Below are positions 44,055 to 56,872 of a stretch of 64,000 nucleotides of DNA, piece after piece. Each line of letters starts with the position of its first letter. The first letter of the stretch is position 1. The notes under the pieces were generated by a model that searched no databases, was not told the DNA's origin, and saw nothing but the letters and a program-made list of their open reading frames with translations. Source of the DNA: Mortierella alpina (lineage: Eukaryota > Mortierellomycota > Mortierellomycetes > Mortierellales > Mortierellaceae); the NCBI GenBank assembly GCA_029449245.1, contig JANATF010000002.1, positions 186,001 through 250,000 on the forward strand. The letters run 5' to 3'. The position numbers were made by a program, and so were the translations under genes.

Positions 44055-46425
44055 TAGAATTGCGCAAGATTTGGCGAGAGAAGTGGAGCTTGAAGGAGTG
44101 AGAGGGCTGAAGAAAGGAGGGTCAAAAAGATCAAAATGGGTCAAATAGTAGCTGAAAAATGAATCTGATAACGCGAAATGTCCGACCAGCGCCGTGTACG
44201 TGACACATGTGCTGCTCTCCATCAGCCTCGTACAGTAGTCTACTGTAGCATTGATGAGATATCTCCGACACGGCGCTATACAGCATGCTGTACATGCGTT
44301 AACATACGTCACTTGTCCACACTCTGGGTCGATTTCCAGATGGAATAGCTGGAAGATCATCGCACACTAAACACAACAAAGGTCAGCACCCAATCGAGCT
44401 TCTCTGCTGGGCGCAAGGTATTGATGACGAGGTTGGACTGTTGACCTAACAATCTGTGAGTTCCATGCAACTATGAACACTTGGATTTGGCAACCAAGAG
44501 GATCAGAGATTCATTTTTGTGTGAACAGAAAGTATAATAAAAGCGATGTGAAGGTAGATCTTGGTTCTGAACACAGAATGAATGGGGGGACTTGTTGGGT
44601 GACAAGAACTCTGCGTTACCGGGGATGCACCTGAAATCACCACGCGGTAATGTACTCGTGCAAATGCGAGTAAGCGTCAGTTCTATGCGCAACCATTCCT
44701 AAGATCCTAAAGCAGCCATTCACTACCTCTATCAACGGTAAGAGTGGGTAGTCATGCTCCCCGGTTTGCTTCGAGGCAGCCCTTGTTCTTAGACTTTCCC
44801 GTGGATTTTGGGACGAGAGGGTCAAGCTATTTTTTGTGCAACCTTTGGTCTTCTCCTCTCCCCTCGCTTCAAAGTCTTGGGCGCAAGCTTCTCTCTCAAA
44901 AAAGCCTTAATACAGCCCTACCACCTCAATGAACCAACAATCAAGCACTTACCTTACATGAAGCACATCGCCAAGTAAACGCCAAGGTCCCTGCGCAACT
45001 TGAAAAGTGTGCTGAACTACATTTGTCGTTCATATTTGTTTTGGTTAAACATGCAAAACTTTCTCTGAGGAGGACTTAGGCATTAGAGCCGTCCAAGTAG
45101 ATCACTAGGAGAGTCGCGGAGGCTGGATATCAGTCTATGACAGCATAGTTCATGTAGCTTGACGGCATGATAAAACTTGCAAACGTGCATAAAATGAAAG
45201 ATGTGCTTCGCAATTTGGTTATGGAGGACATTTGACAATGATGATGTTGAAGAACTCTTGAATTCTGACGAATATGCACAGTCCACAAGTTATTGGGGGT
45301 TCATACAGCTCTTTCACGTTCCAGGCCATGTATCATCCACGAAAACATGTTACATATCTCGAGTTTGAAGTATCCCTAGCCTTGGTGGACTAGGACCCTT
45401 TGAACCACTAACTCCCTGTGGAATCAGAAAAGAAGGTCCCGTTTTGATAAGATCAAATAATGCGCTTGTCATCCCATGGCCTGTGGGGGTGATGAAGAAA
45501 TGGTCCGTGACCAGAGGATGGGCCAAGGTAATGTGAACAGCCTACAACGGTCCAGGTGACAATAATCTGATTATTCAGTGCGGGGACGGGTGAAACTGGC
45601 ACACTTTGAATAAGGAGCTGCGTTGTTGAAAACAAGGTTGGTTGTCGAGAATGACCCAAAGTTTTGTGGGTAAACATGCAGTTCAGGAACAAACGCCGTG
45701 GCCGCCTGATTTTTGCTACTTGGAAAAGACGGGCAACAGGCAAGATTCTAAGCATCAAACGAAAAGGAGCGGGGTTGGGCGCGGGTCTCGATTGTTATCA
45801 GATCCGTTAGTTGACTGAACTGCAACCTAAAATACTCAGAGCCTCTGCTGAGTGTGAAAATAACAGAAGAAAAGCAAACACGGCGTTGTCCAAACAAAGG
45901 GCTCTGAAGTATGCAAACACATGAACCTTAAAGTGCCCTTTGAATCCCCGTTCCACATGGGAAACAAACCAGGTCCAGCTTTATCAGATCGGAATGGAGA
46001 CGAGTGTCGAAAAGAAGGTGACAGTTTAATTTAGTTCAAGCAACCCGCGAAGAAGAGGTTTGAAGAAAGAGTGGGAGAGAGAGAGAGTGCTGAATGCAAT
46101 TGTCAGCATCGCAACTCATTCCTTTTCTAAAAATAATACACGCCATCGAGAGCAGTGACCGGCCGCATCCGATCTTCTTTCTGAACATCCTTATTTTCAA
46201 ATGACCCGGTAGCCGATTCGTTCACCCCTACTAGCGTCAGTCTTTGCAGGACTTAGGCTTTTCACTTGTACATTCTTTCATCCCATGGCCGGGATGCTTT
46301 CTCTTCGTCCTCTCGTACGTTGCGTGAGATGCATTCTTTTTTGTTGATGACGCATTACATCATCAGCGTTGTTTTCATTAAGATTTTACAGAAGTGCAAG
46401 CATGTACTATGCGAAAGTAGCATAT
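44055..46425. other. 2.4 kb without a recognised gene
   Basis: This lies between the transporter start and the stop codon of the repeat-protein gene. Open frames are short and motif-free; the 5' part should contain the transporter promoter. I see no repeat family or RNA gene. Confidence 0.45.
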
Positions 46426-49400
46426 TTAGAGGAGTGCCACTGCGCTAAAAAGGGCGGCAGCGATACTGAAAATGCCCGATGCCATAGCAGAAGCACCGTT
46501 CTGGGGGGTACCAGAAGGCGAACCTGCTGCAGGTTCGGTTGCGGTGACAACAGGGGCTGTAGCGGTAACAGTGGCGTTTCCGAGAACGCCAGTGGGGAGA
46601 CCGCCGACACCACCACCGTTGCTTCCATCGCCGCCACTTCCACCACTGCTTCCATCCCCACCAGTTCCACAGTTGCCGCCGCTGGACTTGGCACTCTGGT
46701 ACCACTCGGTCTTGGCCTGGAACTGAGCTCTGAAAAGATCGGTCTCGGCAACAGGGCAGGCACCCATACACATACCGGCATCCATCATGAACTGCTGGTA
46801 CTTGGGGTGCGAGCGGCTGTGATCAAATCCAAGGGACTCCAACCAGTAGGGGCTGGTCTTGTCGTGAGTGAAGTTGGGGAACATAGCCTTACCAGTTTTC
46901 TGTGAAAAAGAGAGTACAAACAAGTTAGCTAACGCGTATGTGGTGCGCTAGGGGTGATTTTAAAGCCATACGAGTTGTTGGATACATACCATGGTACAAG
47001 CCTCAACACAGGCACCATCGGGCTGGAAGTTGTAGGCGGGGAGAGCACCAGGTGTGCATCCGCTTCCTCCGTTGCCAGAGCCATCACCTCCATTTCCAGA
47101 TCCATCGCCACCATTTCCGCCATCGCCACCGTTACCAGAGTCGCCGCCATTACCGCCGCCGTTCTTGTTCTTTTGGTACCACTCAGTCTTGGCCTGGAAT
47201 TGTGCTCGGAAGAGAGCTTGCTCAGGGGTAGGGCAAGAGCTCATGCACATGCCAGCATCCATCATGAACTGCTGGTACTTGGGGTGCGAGCGATCGTGGT
47301 CAAAGGCAAGGGACTGCAACCAGTATGGGCTGCTTTGATCGTGAGTGAAGTTGGGGAACATGGACTTGCCAGTTTTCTGTCGAAAAGCAACATTGTAACA
47401 AATATCAGTAACCAGGTCCACTCGTGTAATGAATCGAAGAGTCATAGTTCCATCCATGTCATAGAGCGGCACGTACCACAGTGCAGGCTTCAACGCAAGG
47501 ACCGTCAGGCTTGAAAGGATACTTTCCGACTGGAGGCTTGCCGCCGTTGTCTCCTCCATTGCCGTTGTCTCCTCCATTGCCATTGTCTCCGCCATTGCCG
47601 TTGTCTCCGCCATTGCCGTTGTCTCCACCGTTACCAGTGTCACCCTTGTTCTTCTGGTACCACTCGGCTTTGGCTGAGAACTGAGCGCGGAAGAGATCTG
47701 TCTCAACAGCAGGGCAGGTGCTCATGCACATGCCGGCGTCCATCATGAACTCCGAGTATCTGGGGTGGGAGCGATCATGGTCAAAGGCAAGAGACTGCAA
47801 CCAGTAGGGGCTACTCTGGTCATGGGTGAAGTTGGGGAACATGGACTTTCCAGTTTTCTGAAGGTAGATAAGATCAAGTAAAAGTGTTAACCATCTGCAT
47901 GAAGAAAAATGTTAAAAAATCTGGCTTTTGTAAAGTTCACAGAGGAACATACCATTGTGCAGGCTTCAACGCAGGGACCATCAGGCTTGAAGGGATATTT
48001 GCCAGATGGTGGCTTACCGCCGTTGTCTCCGCCGTTGCCGTTGTCTCCGCCATTGCCGTTGTCTCCACCGTTGCCAGTGTCACCCTTGTTCTTTTGGTAC
48101 CATTCAGCCTTGGCCGAGAACTGGGCGCGGAAGAGATCTGTCTCGACAGCAGGGCAGGTGCTCATGCACATACCAGCGTCCATCATGAACTCCGAGTATC
48201 TGGGGTGGGAGCGATCATGGTCAAAGGCAAGAGACTGCAACCAGTAGGGGCTACTCTGGTCATGGGTGAAGTTAGGGAACATTGACTTGCCAGTTTTCTA
48301 AGAATGTGATGAGAGCAAAAGGTATTAGGTTGCTGATTGAAAATAAAAGATGTGCAAAAGTTAGTGTCCGTAAAGATCATAGAGGAAACGTACCATTGTG
48401 CAGGCTTCAACGCAAGGACCATCAGGCTTGAAGGGATATTTGCCAGATGGCGGGTTACCGCCGTTGCCATTGTCTCCGCCGTTGCCATTGTCTCCGCCGT
48501 TGCCGTTGTCTCCACCGTTACCAGTGTCACCCTTGTTCTTCTGATACCACTCAGCCTTGGCTGAGAACTGGGCGCGGAAGAGATCTGTCTCAACAGCAGG
48601 GCAGGTGCTCATGCACATGCCGGCGTCCATCATGAACTCCGAGTATCTGGGGTGCGAGCGATCGTGGTCAAAGGCAAGAGACTGCAACCAGTAGGGGCTA
48701 CTCTGGTCATGGGTGAAGTTAGGGAACATGGACTTGCCAGTTTTCTGAAGGTAGATAAGATCAAGTAAAAGTGTTAATCATCTGCATGAAGAAAAATGTT
48801 AAAAATCTGGCTTTTGTAAAGTTCACAGAGGAAACATACCATTGTGCAGGCTTCAACGCAGGGACCATCAGGCTTGAAGGGATATTTTCCAGATGGGGGG
48901 TTACCACCGTTGTCTCCTCCATTACCGTTGTCTCCGCCATTGCCGTTGTCCCCGCCATTGCCGTTGTCTCCGCCATTGCCGTTGTCTCCGCCATTGCCGT
49001 TGTCTCCACCGTTGCCAGTGTCACCCTTGTTCTTTTGGTACCAATCGGCCTTGGCTGAGAACTGGGCGCGGAAGAGATCAGTCTCGACAGCAGGGCAGGT
49101 GCTCATGCACATGCCAGCGTCCATCATGAACTCAGAGTACCTAGGGTGGGAGCGGTCGTGATCGTAACCGAGCGACTCCATCCAGTAAGGGCTGTTCTCG
49201 TCGTGAGTAAAGTTGGGGAACATGGCCTTACCGGTTGTCTAGATATACAGCAGAGGAAAAAATGAATTGCAAAGATCGTTAGCACATCATTCACACCCCA
49301 TCAAAAATGCCTCGTCATCCTGTGACGAAGTTCGAGAGCGACGCTTACCATTGTGCAGGCCTCAACGCAAGGACCGTCGGGCTTGAAAGGATACTTGGTG

Positions 49401-50913
49401 GATGGGGGGTTACCGCCGTTGTCACCGCCATTACCGTTGTCGCTGCCGTTGCCACTACCATTGCCAGCTTCAGCCTTGGCCTTCTGATACCACTCGGCCT
49501 TGGCTGAGAACTGAGCACGGAAGAGATCAGTCTCGACAGCAGGGCAGGTGCTCATGCACATGCCAGCGTCCATCATGAACTCCGAGTACTTGGGGTGAGA
49601 GCGGTCGTGATCATAACCGAGCGACTCCATCCAGTAAGGGCTGCTCTCGTCATGAGTAAAGTTGGGGAACAAAGACTTGCCGGTTGCCTAGTAATATAGT
49701 CGAGTAAAAAGTACACGGCATTAGATATTGATGCACTGAAAGCCGCGGTAACTTCGTTGAACATTGAAATATGCATGACATACCATTGTGCAGGCTTCAA
49801 CGCATGGGCCATCAGCCTTGAAAGGATACTTGTCGGATGGGGGCTTGACGGAACCATCACCTCCGGTGCCGTTGTCACCACCGTTATTGCCGCCCGCCTC
49901 GGCATCAGCCTTGGCCTTCTTGTACCATTCGGCCTTGGCCGAGAACTGAGCGCGGAAGAGATCTGTCTCGATAGCAGGGCAGGTGCTCATGCACATGCCA
50001 GCGTCCATCATGAACTCAGAGTACCTGGGGTGGGAGCGGTCGTGATCGTAACCGAGCGACTCCAACCAGTAAGGACTGCTTTGATCGTGAGTGAAGTTGG
50101 GGAACAGAGATTTGCCAGTTTGCTATCAAGCCAACAAAATAATACACAGTCAGATGCTATACTCCTTCCATAAGCAACATGGATCACGGGGTTCAGGAGG
50201 AGCGCGTACCATTGTGCAAGCCTCGACGCAGGGACCATCAGGCTTGAAGGGGTACTTGTCTGATGGAGCAGGGCCGGTCTCGCCACCGCTGTTGCCGCCA
50301 GTGTTGCCACCAGTCTCGCTGCCGGACTCTCCACCAATGTTACCACCAGTGTTACCACCAGTCTCGCCACCAGTCTCTCCACCAGAGTTACCACCAGTCT
50401 CTCCACCAGAGTTGCCACCAGTGTTACCACCGGTGTTGCCTCCAGTCTCAGCCTCAGCCTTGGCCTTCAAGTACCATTCGGTCTTGGCCTGGAACTGAGC
50501 GCGGAAGAGATCTGTCTCGATAGCAGGGCATTGTCCCATGCACATACCAGCACCCATCATGAAGTCCATGTACTTAGGATGCGTGCGGTCATGATCGTAG
50601 CCGAGAGACTCTAACCAGTAGGGGCTGTTTTCGTCGTGAGTGAAGTTGGAGAACAAGCTGACGCCAGTTTCCTGTGCAGGTGATGAGGTGCAGGACGACG
50701 ATATGTTAGAGAGTTGTCACGACCTGAGGTTCGGGTACGATTGTGCGATTTGTGTGTGTGCGTGTTTTTTTTTGCAAAGAGGGCAAGAGAGTCAAAACAT
50801 ACGATTGTGCAAGCCTCAACACATGGGCCATCAGGCTTGAAAGGGTATTTGGCAGTTTGAGCGCTAGCGGTAGCGATGACGCTAACCGCAACGGCAACTG
50901 TCAAAAACCGCAT
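46426..50913 (-). CDS. Secreted, probably GPI-anchored nine-repeat protein (ten exons)
   Basis: The exons are 50913-50803, 50671-50210, 50122-49784, 49687-49349, 49238-48840, 48744-48394, 48297-47953, 47857-47477, 47376-46990 and 46899-46426. Every exon is a whole number of codons and every intron is phase 0; total 1196 codons (1195 aa). Exon 1 is a signal peptide (MRFLTVAVAVSVIATASA) plus YPFKPDGPCVEACTI. Each of exons 2-10 encodes one module: TGKSMFPNFTHDxSSPYWL, a DHDRSHPxY-FMMDAGMCMS-TCPA core, a RAQFxAKxEWY helix and a Gly/Asn/Asp or Gly/Thr/Glu linker. Exons 2-9 then close with the next YPFKPDGPCVEAC. The last exon instead ends in Thr/Ala/Pro-rich sequence and a hydrophobic tail (FSIAAALFSAVALL), a likely GPI signal. 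Four Cys per module suggest two disulfides. I do not recognise the module; a cell-wall or adhesive role is inferred only from architecture. Confidence 0.88.
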
Positions 50914-52559
50914 CGTTAAATGAGGGGAATGAGGTTAGGGAGGGGGGAAATGAAGTGGGAACGAAATTCAAGGGCATAAAAGAAAACAGGGAGAGTGGCA
51001 TCCTTTATATTCCAAGCATGCAACAGCAGCGTTGAGTTATCAGATTGTTATCAGATCCCAGCACTCGCTCTCAACTCTCGTTGTTGTTGTTCACGCGTTC
51101 TTGTTTTTAAACTCAACTTCATTTTTTTTCTCACCCGGTAACTTACTTTTTTTAGGTTTTTCTTCTTTTCTTCTTTTCTTCTTTTTTTGAAAGCCCACAC
51201 CTCACTTTTTTTCCTGTATTCTTGTATTCTTCGTGGGTACTGACTGTACTGGATACCTTATTTGTACTGGACAATTACATGGAGCCACGAGAGGCGTTTG
51301 TGTGCATGAGGGAGTAAGCGTAGGACTTTCAAAGGTGACGACGCCACAATCAGATCCTCATTTCTTGAACTTTAAATGGAAGGAGTTCTTAACCCCCCCC
51401 CCCATGCGCAACGCAAGGCTCGCGTAATTAAAAAAAAGCAACTGTTCAAGCGAGGGATGCGGGCTAAGTGCAGTTGCGGTTGAAGTATGTTGATCCAATC
51501 CTGTGACGTGCTTAGAATAGCAGGGAAGAAAGTTAAGGCATTCTTTTTTACGGTAATGCACTCCTCGCCCGTCCATTGCATGACAACAGACTCGTCTGGT
51601 GTACTGTACATGAACTATCCACAGTACTCACGCGTCTATGGAATTCGAGACCAAGTTCTCATAACTGTTAGGACCAACGGACGACCGCTTCGTATTTTTA
51701 AACTTCATTTCGATCGCTCCAAAAGAATACGTGCTCAGAAGCCATACTTATAGCTCGACAGACCTCAATCGTCGGGGCAAAGAGCGGACCTGCATACCCC
51801 TTTAGGATCAAGTTTTCTCCTAAATCGAGCACACCCGATTCAAGAACGCATCTTGTTCTCTGATGCCACGGTGCTGTGCGCCTCTGCATGAACATGTGTT
51901 TTTTCTTTTCCTTTCTCATAATCGAGTGTGGATAGACTACTGGGCAGGAGAGGGTGCTTGCTCCTCCAAATGCTTCCTTTCTCATCCATGTAACCACCCA
52001 TGACATCAAGCTTCTATCTGATATCGACTCCATGTTCCATACTAGCATTCAAATACCAAATGCACGTTCTAGAGCTCGAGCTGAACACGGCTAATCCATA
52101 CACCAGGACGGGCAAATCAGTCGCGATTCGATCGTCGACACGTGTTGACTAGACTTAATTCTGAACCTGGCGCATCGCATTTTCTAGGAACCGACTATAT
52201 GGGGAGGCCGGGGACTGAAGGAGTTGGGTCTCAAAATAGAACCAGCAAATGACTGAGAAACCAACAGTTCAACTACTGCAGACTAATCTATTGAATAAAC
52301 GAGAAAAAGGGGGTCCATTGATGACCGATCGCCGCAGGACCAATGGTGCTTGCTCAAGTTGAAAATAAAGAGAGTCGGTGGCGCTGGTATTTTGTCAGAG
52401 CGCAATTCATCGGTGACTAATGTGATGGGGTCGCGATGTGAAAGAGGCGAACATCGGAAGGTGATGAGACATGGGTAACGAGGATGGACTAACAGTAACA
52501 CCCCTAAGAGCCGTGAGAATAAAAAAAATGCCTCTCGGATGAGAATAACCGGACATTTG
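50914..52559. other. Intergenic region with homopolymer and pyrimidine tracts
   Basis: It contains the promoter of the repeat-protein gene, T-rich and TTC-repeat tracts (about 51120-51215), and a run of 13 C near 51391-51403. Open frames are short and motif-free. I see no gene. Confidence 0.45.
51004..51009 (-). promoter_or_regulatory. TATA-like box of the repeat-protein gene
   Basis: TATAAA on the minus strand, 91 bp before the ATG at 50913. A long polypyrimidine tract (51110-51190) lies further upstream. Confidence 0.5.
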
Positions 52560-52733
52560 TCAGTCTGGTTTGACGAGTATCTTGTTTATGGCGCAGGGCT
52601 CTTCTACAGAGAACGTCGCACACCCTTGATCTAGAGTTGAAGCACCGTTGTTCACTGGAGTGGAAATTTGGAATGCGGCTTGGAAAACACCAGAGAGAAG
52701 GAGAGTAATGGAGACTATGGGAGTTTGAGTCAT
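52560..52733 (-). CDS. Possible small secreted peptide (57 aa)
   Basis: An ATG at 52733 opens MTQTPIVSITLLLSGVFQAA, a signal-peptide-like start, followed by a short polar part with two Cys (DQGCATF, EEPCAIN) and a stop. An in-frame ATG further upstream (52850) would bury the hydrophobic segment. It could be a small secreted protein or the first exon of a larger gene. There is no family match by eye, and chance is possible. Confidence 0.3.
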   Translation of the reverse strand: MTQTPIVSITLLLSGVFQAAFQISTPVNNGASTLDQGCATFSVEEPCAINKILVKPD

Positions 52734-55370
52734 CGGGCTGTTGAGTAAACTTGGGCTACCATGTCGACCATATCCTATAGAGCATTGCGAAGATGGAAGG
52801 AGCTCACCAGCTTCAGGCTCTGTGCAGACTATCAGCACACCGCCTTCCATCTTTCGACTCTAGAGTACGTATGTCGGTACGTCGCAATCTTATTCTCCGC
52901 TGCTCACGTCTGGCAACGCCATCTATCGACATGTAGAATGGTGGCTCCCTTTGAGGAACAGCGTCAGGGCCGCTGACTTACGGGCTTTTTTTTTTGGGGG
53001 GGGGGCGTATTTATTCACGAGTATGTGGTGACACTGCTATCAAATGGTCCAATCTCGCGAGCTGATGTCACTGTAAAACGAACAAGAGAAAGCACACCTC
53101 ACCTTGGTCGTCCAGGCTTTATGAGCCGCGTGTTTCTGTTATGAGCCAGCTGGGATCTTTTTTTTGATGAAGCTAGGCTTTTATCCAAGGTATGCGTTGT
53201 AAGATCACTGGGTAGCTGGTAGGGAATCCTGATTGCTCATATACATGCGTCGACATCCTGGTTCGCCGCTGAGACTGCAAGACAGACCAAGCTGTAAAGA
53301 GTAAGACATGCGCGTGAAGACAAGAAGTCGAATGCATACGTTAGCATTTTGTCTTCAGGTTAAATACCTAATCTCGGCTATGTGGAAAGATACGAATCGA
53401 TACCTCGCCCCGCGGTGAAGTATAATAAATATTCTAACTATACAAGGCTTGTCCCTGCAGATGCCATGCTCCACCATAGCAGTCAGATTTGCTACACCAA
53501 GCTCGAGAGGACTCGTGAAAGCTGGCTTCTGCATGCGCTTTGTCTGAGCTATGTTGTCTGAACCAACACGAGTCTCTAGTAAAATCTATGGTAGACTAAA
53601 GAGGCGCGTTCCTTTCCATTGTCCATAAGCTGTGCTGCAGGATAGGCGTAAAGCGCGCCGTGTTCCATGCTGTCTGACGAGTCCTTTCCCCTGTCCCGTC
53701 CCGTAAGGGGTAAGAGTGGTTCTGAGTACCCAGATCCGGTTTGATGGACCGTTTGAAAGTCAACACATGCCACAGTGGAGATGGCAGAACAAGGGCAAGT
53801 CCATGTCCTATAGGTCAAGGCAAAAATAAAGAGGGATCGCGTGGTACGGTGAGTAGGCAGCAAAGATGATGAGAGGCGCGGAGTGTGCTAGAAGTGTCCT
53901 GTGGTCGTTGTCAGCTTTAAGACTACGTGCCTGTGGGATCGGTGCATCCAATAAGAGCACAGCGATCACTGCGGAACTGTGATTACGTATTGTAGCTGAG
54001 GATGAAGGAGCGGACGCATGCTGCACTGAGGATGGTTTGATCATGCCGCTCATGAGAGCAGGAGCAATGGTGGGAGAATGAGCATGCGGATGAGCAGTAG
54101 GATGAGCAGGTTTGCCAGGTGCGGAGTGCACATTGCACATGCGTGGTGGCTGAGCCCTCGAGTCGATGAGTTTACTGCACAAAAAAAAACGATCGCACTT
54201 CATATCTCACTCAATTGACAATCTGCCATGGATCAAGGACAAAAGAACACGGGATGCCTTAGCAAGGATCGCGCTTGCCAGGATGCAACAGTAGGAGCAG
54301 CTCCCGCACAAGGAATCACATCCGCTTTTGGCTGTCATCATCTTTCTTTCAAAGACTGGATGCTTTTCAACTGTTCCATCTAGATGGATGCCTTGGCAGG
54401 AACATTGTTAATGGACGCGAACCCTCCATCGAGAGTCATGGCAGGCTGCTCTCCTCTACGCCGCCCTTACTCACAATCACAACAGAATTACCATCATCGC
54501 ATAAGGAAGGGCGGCCTACTGAGAAAATTAGTTCCTGCCACGGAGGCCGTTGAAGTAGTTTACTCGGCATGATAAAGACACGGTCCATGGGCGAGTCTTG
54601 CAAACTCGAAACCCGTCGAGATGGGTGTGAGAACCATGCCGCAACTTGTCAGCAGTATCTCACAACACAGGCGACACCCAGTCTTGCGCTTGCAGAGAGC
54701 CATGACTCGATGCGCGTAGCCCGGACAAGAGTCTGCTATTGCACGGTTGTAATAGCTTTGTCTCAAAAGCCCTGGATCCAATGGTATAATCGCAAAACGA
54801 CCGACTTTAACTAATCCAAAGTGCATGCGAAGGAGAGGTACAGGGAGGACACGACAAGACGGACGAGGATAACGACGAAATTAAGTGGAAAGAAATGTTG
54901 CATATCGGCCTTGGTCCAGTTAGCTCCATCTCACCATCAGAGATGGAGCGCCTACGCCCATGAGCACTAGAGCTGTAAACACTTACGCCCTTGAGCTCCA
55001 TGATCGTTGCTAACTAATAGTTTACCCAGGTCCACGACCAAAAGTAATAAATACCCAATGTGTGGTTCTCTGGAACGACATCTTATTCTCACCATCTTCT
55101 TTCCACATAAAAAATCCACGATATTTTTCAAGAAACAACACGGAGTCAGTATCTACACGGGGAGAGATATCCTGTATTGTCAAAGATTATCTCCTGCTTG
55201 TGCTTCTCGTGTGCCATAGTTATCGCTAGCACTCAAGGGGTATATGTCAACTGCATTAGTAGAGGAGTAGATTCCAGGCGTTGGATGTTATAAAAAACCA
55301 ACTTTGCTGCCTTACACTTGAAGAGTCGCCCAAAGAAAGAATGATGGGAGGGCAATGTGGTAGAAAGTTG
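52734..55370. other. 2.6 kb without a recognised gene
   Basis: Only short motif-free open frames are present on both strands. A T-run followed by a G-run lies at about 52985-53006. I see no RNA gene or repeat until the SINE target site at 55371. Confidence 0.45.
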
Positions 55371-55388
55371 GTGAACTGCTTCGTTAAG

Positions 55389-55829
55389 GGTGGGTGAACC
55401 CTCGCTTAGGCGTAAAGGCTCCAACAAGCATGCGGTGGTCCTGGGTTCGACCCTCGGCAAGAGCATATTGTGCGCTAGCCTCAATGCCCTGGAGGCCCGT
55501 GGTGAAATATTCCTCGGATGTACGTAGTACAAGGGTAAGCGCTTGTGCCCGCTATATGGCATGAACGAGTACTTGGGCAATCTCCCAGAAGTACAAGGTG
55601 CAGCTGTGGAGAAGGCCTGAGTTCTCGATCACAGGTGATGAGCCTGTCGACGGTCCCGGTGGGGCTAACAGAGACTACCAAACCACTATGAGGGACAAGG
55701 ATTGGCAAGACTGGGCAACACTGTAGTAGCTTATACCGCTGGAGGGTCGCTATAATGGCGCATGAGCCATAGAAGTTTCAACCGAGTATTCGCTACGTTA
55801 GGTCTAGTTAGAATAAAATAAAAAAAAAA
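55389..55829 (+). mobile_element. tRNA-derived SINE with 18-bp target-site duplication
   Basis: The element is 441 bp, flanked by a perfect 18-base direct repeat GGTGAACTGCTTCGTTAA at 55371-55388 and 55830-55847. The head (about 70 bp) resembles a tRNA gene, with an A-box-like TTAGGCGTAAAGG near 55407 and a B box GGTTCGACCCT near 55443. A tRNA-unrelated body follows, and the 3' end is an A-rich tail (AAAATAAAAAAAAAA). This is the structure of a Pol III-transcribed SINE mobilised by a LINE. No second copy lies in the window. Confidence 0.88.
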
Positions 55830-55847
55830 GGTGAACTGCTTCGTTAA

Positions 55848-56270
55848 ACAAAAAGGGACAAAACTACCTCGTACAAAACCCATGCCCGGAACAGTGCCCT
55901 CGCACGGTCCCATGCCCCGCTCTTTTTGCATTCTTTTGATACCCACGCCCTTTCACATACCATGCCCCTTCCTTTTTGCTCTTTCTGTTCACACCCACCA
56001 CGCCTGGTACGTTCCCATACCACGTCTTTCCTTAACCTCTGTCTCTGATTATCTTCTTTTTCCTTCGTTTCTTTCGCTACCCACGGCACGACACGTCTCT
56101 ATGCACCTTTTTCGTTTTCATGCGTTGTACAAACTTTATTTTTTCATTGGCTATGCATACATCTCCATCTTTCACCACCACACGCACCCTCAGCACGTTC
56201 CCATGCTCCCTTGATATTTCCATGGGCTCTGCTTGCCTTTTTCTCGTTGCTTCTTAGCCCATACAGATGC
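55848..56270 (-). repeat. Degenerate minisatellite, locus 2
   Basis: CT-rich text with recurring CCCATGCC, ACGTTCCCAT, TTTCGCTACCCA and CATGCGTTGTAC phrases, the reverse complement style of 40000-40500. The SINE inserted at its left edge. Short ORFs in it are not conserved. Confidence 0.5.
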
Positions 56271-56872
56271 CCAAGTTCGAACACTGCTTATATGCCTATC
56301 TTTCTTTATACACATCCCTGGATATTCCCGTCTCTCTAGATTACCCGCAACAATTCACGAGTACATTGTCTCGTTACGCCAAGAAGGCGGACCTCTTTAT
56401 AAACGTCAAGACGGTTGAAGTGAATCGAGTTGTTGTCAGTCGTACATAGCGAAAGACTACAGAGGGGCAGCATTTCCAGTTGAGCCAAATACAGTGCTCG
56501 ACAATAGTGATTGCAAGTTTGCATCGACATTCTCTCACTCTGCATCTCCATCACTTTTCCTCAGAACTAAACAAGCCAGTAGCCTAGTCCATACCATCTG
56601 GTACATCTTTAAACGCAATCGCAGTTCAATTCGTCAAATGTGTTTTGCAATGGAGCTTGGGTCATGCAATCACTTTTGTTCACTTTTTGGTGCCTGAACT
56701 TTTGCTCTCAGCGAAGTTGCTCTATTAACTCAGCTGCTGCCCCTTTGTTATATCACTTTGACATGTACCCGAATTCTGCGCCTTCTGGATCAATCATACC
56801 ACGATAGTGAGTGACGGTAGGAAGCCAATTCACACATAAATATCAATTATTGACACGACAGACTCTCTGACA
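56271..56872. other. Intergenic, upstream of the Zn2Cys6 gene
   Basis: Short open frames only. The sequence just before 56890 (TTTTTCATCCTCACAG) looks like an intron acceptor, so an upstream non-coding or short coding exon of the Zn2Cys6 gene may lie here. Confidence 0.4.

Noticed and set aside
47480-49130. CRISPR-like array from regularly spaced GNGG-coding repeats
   Set aside because: The repeats are coding linkers in a spliced eukaryotic gene and exon modules explain the spacing.
52985-53006. T10-G10 homopolymer junction and the C13 run near 51391 as functional elements
   Set aside because: Likely simple low-complexity sequence, possibly with length errors; nothing around them suggests a role.
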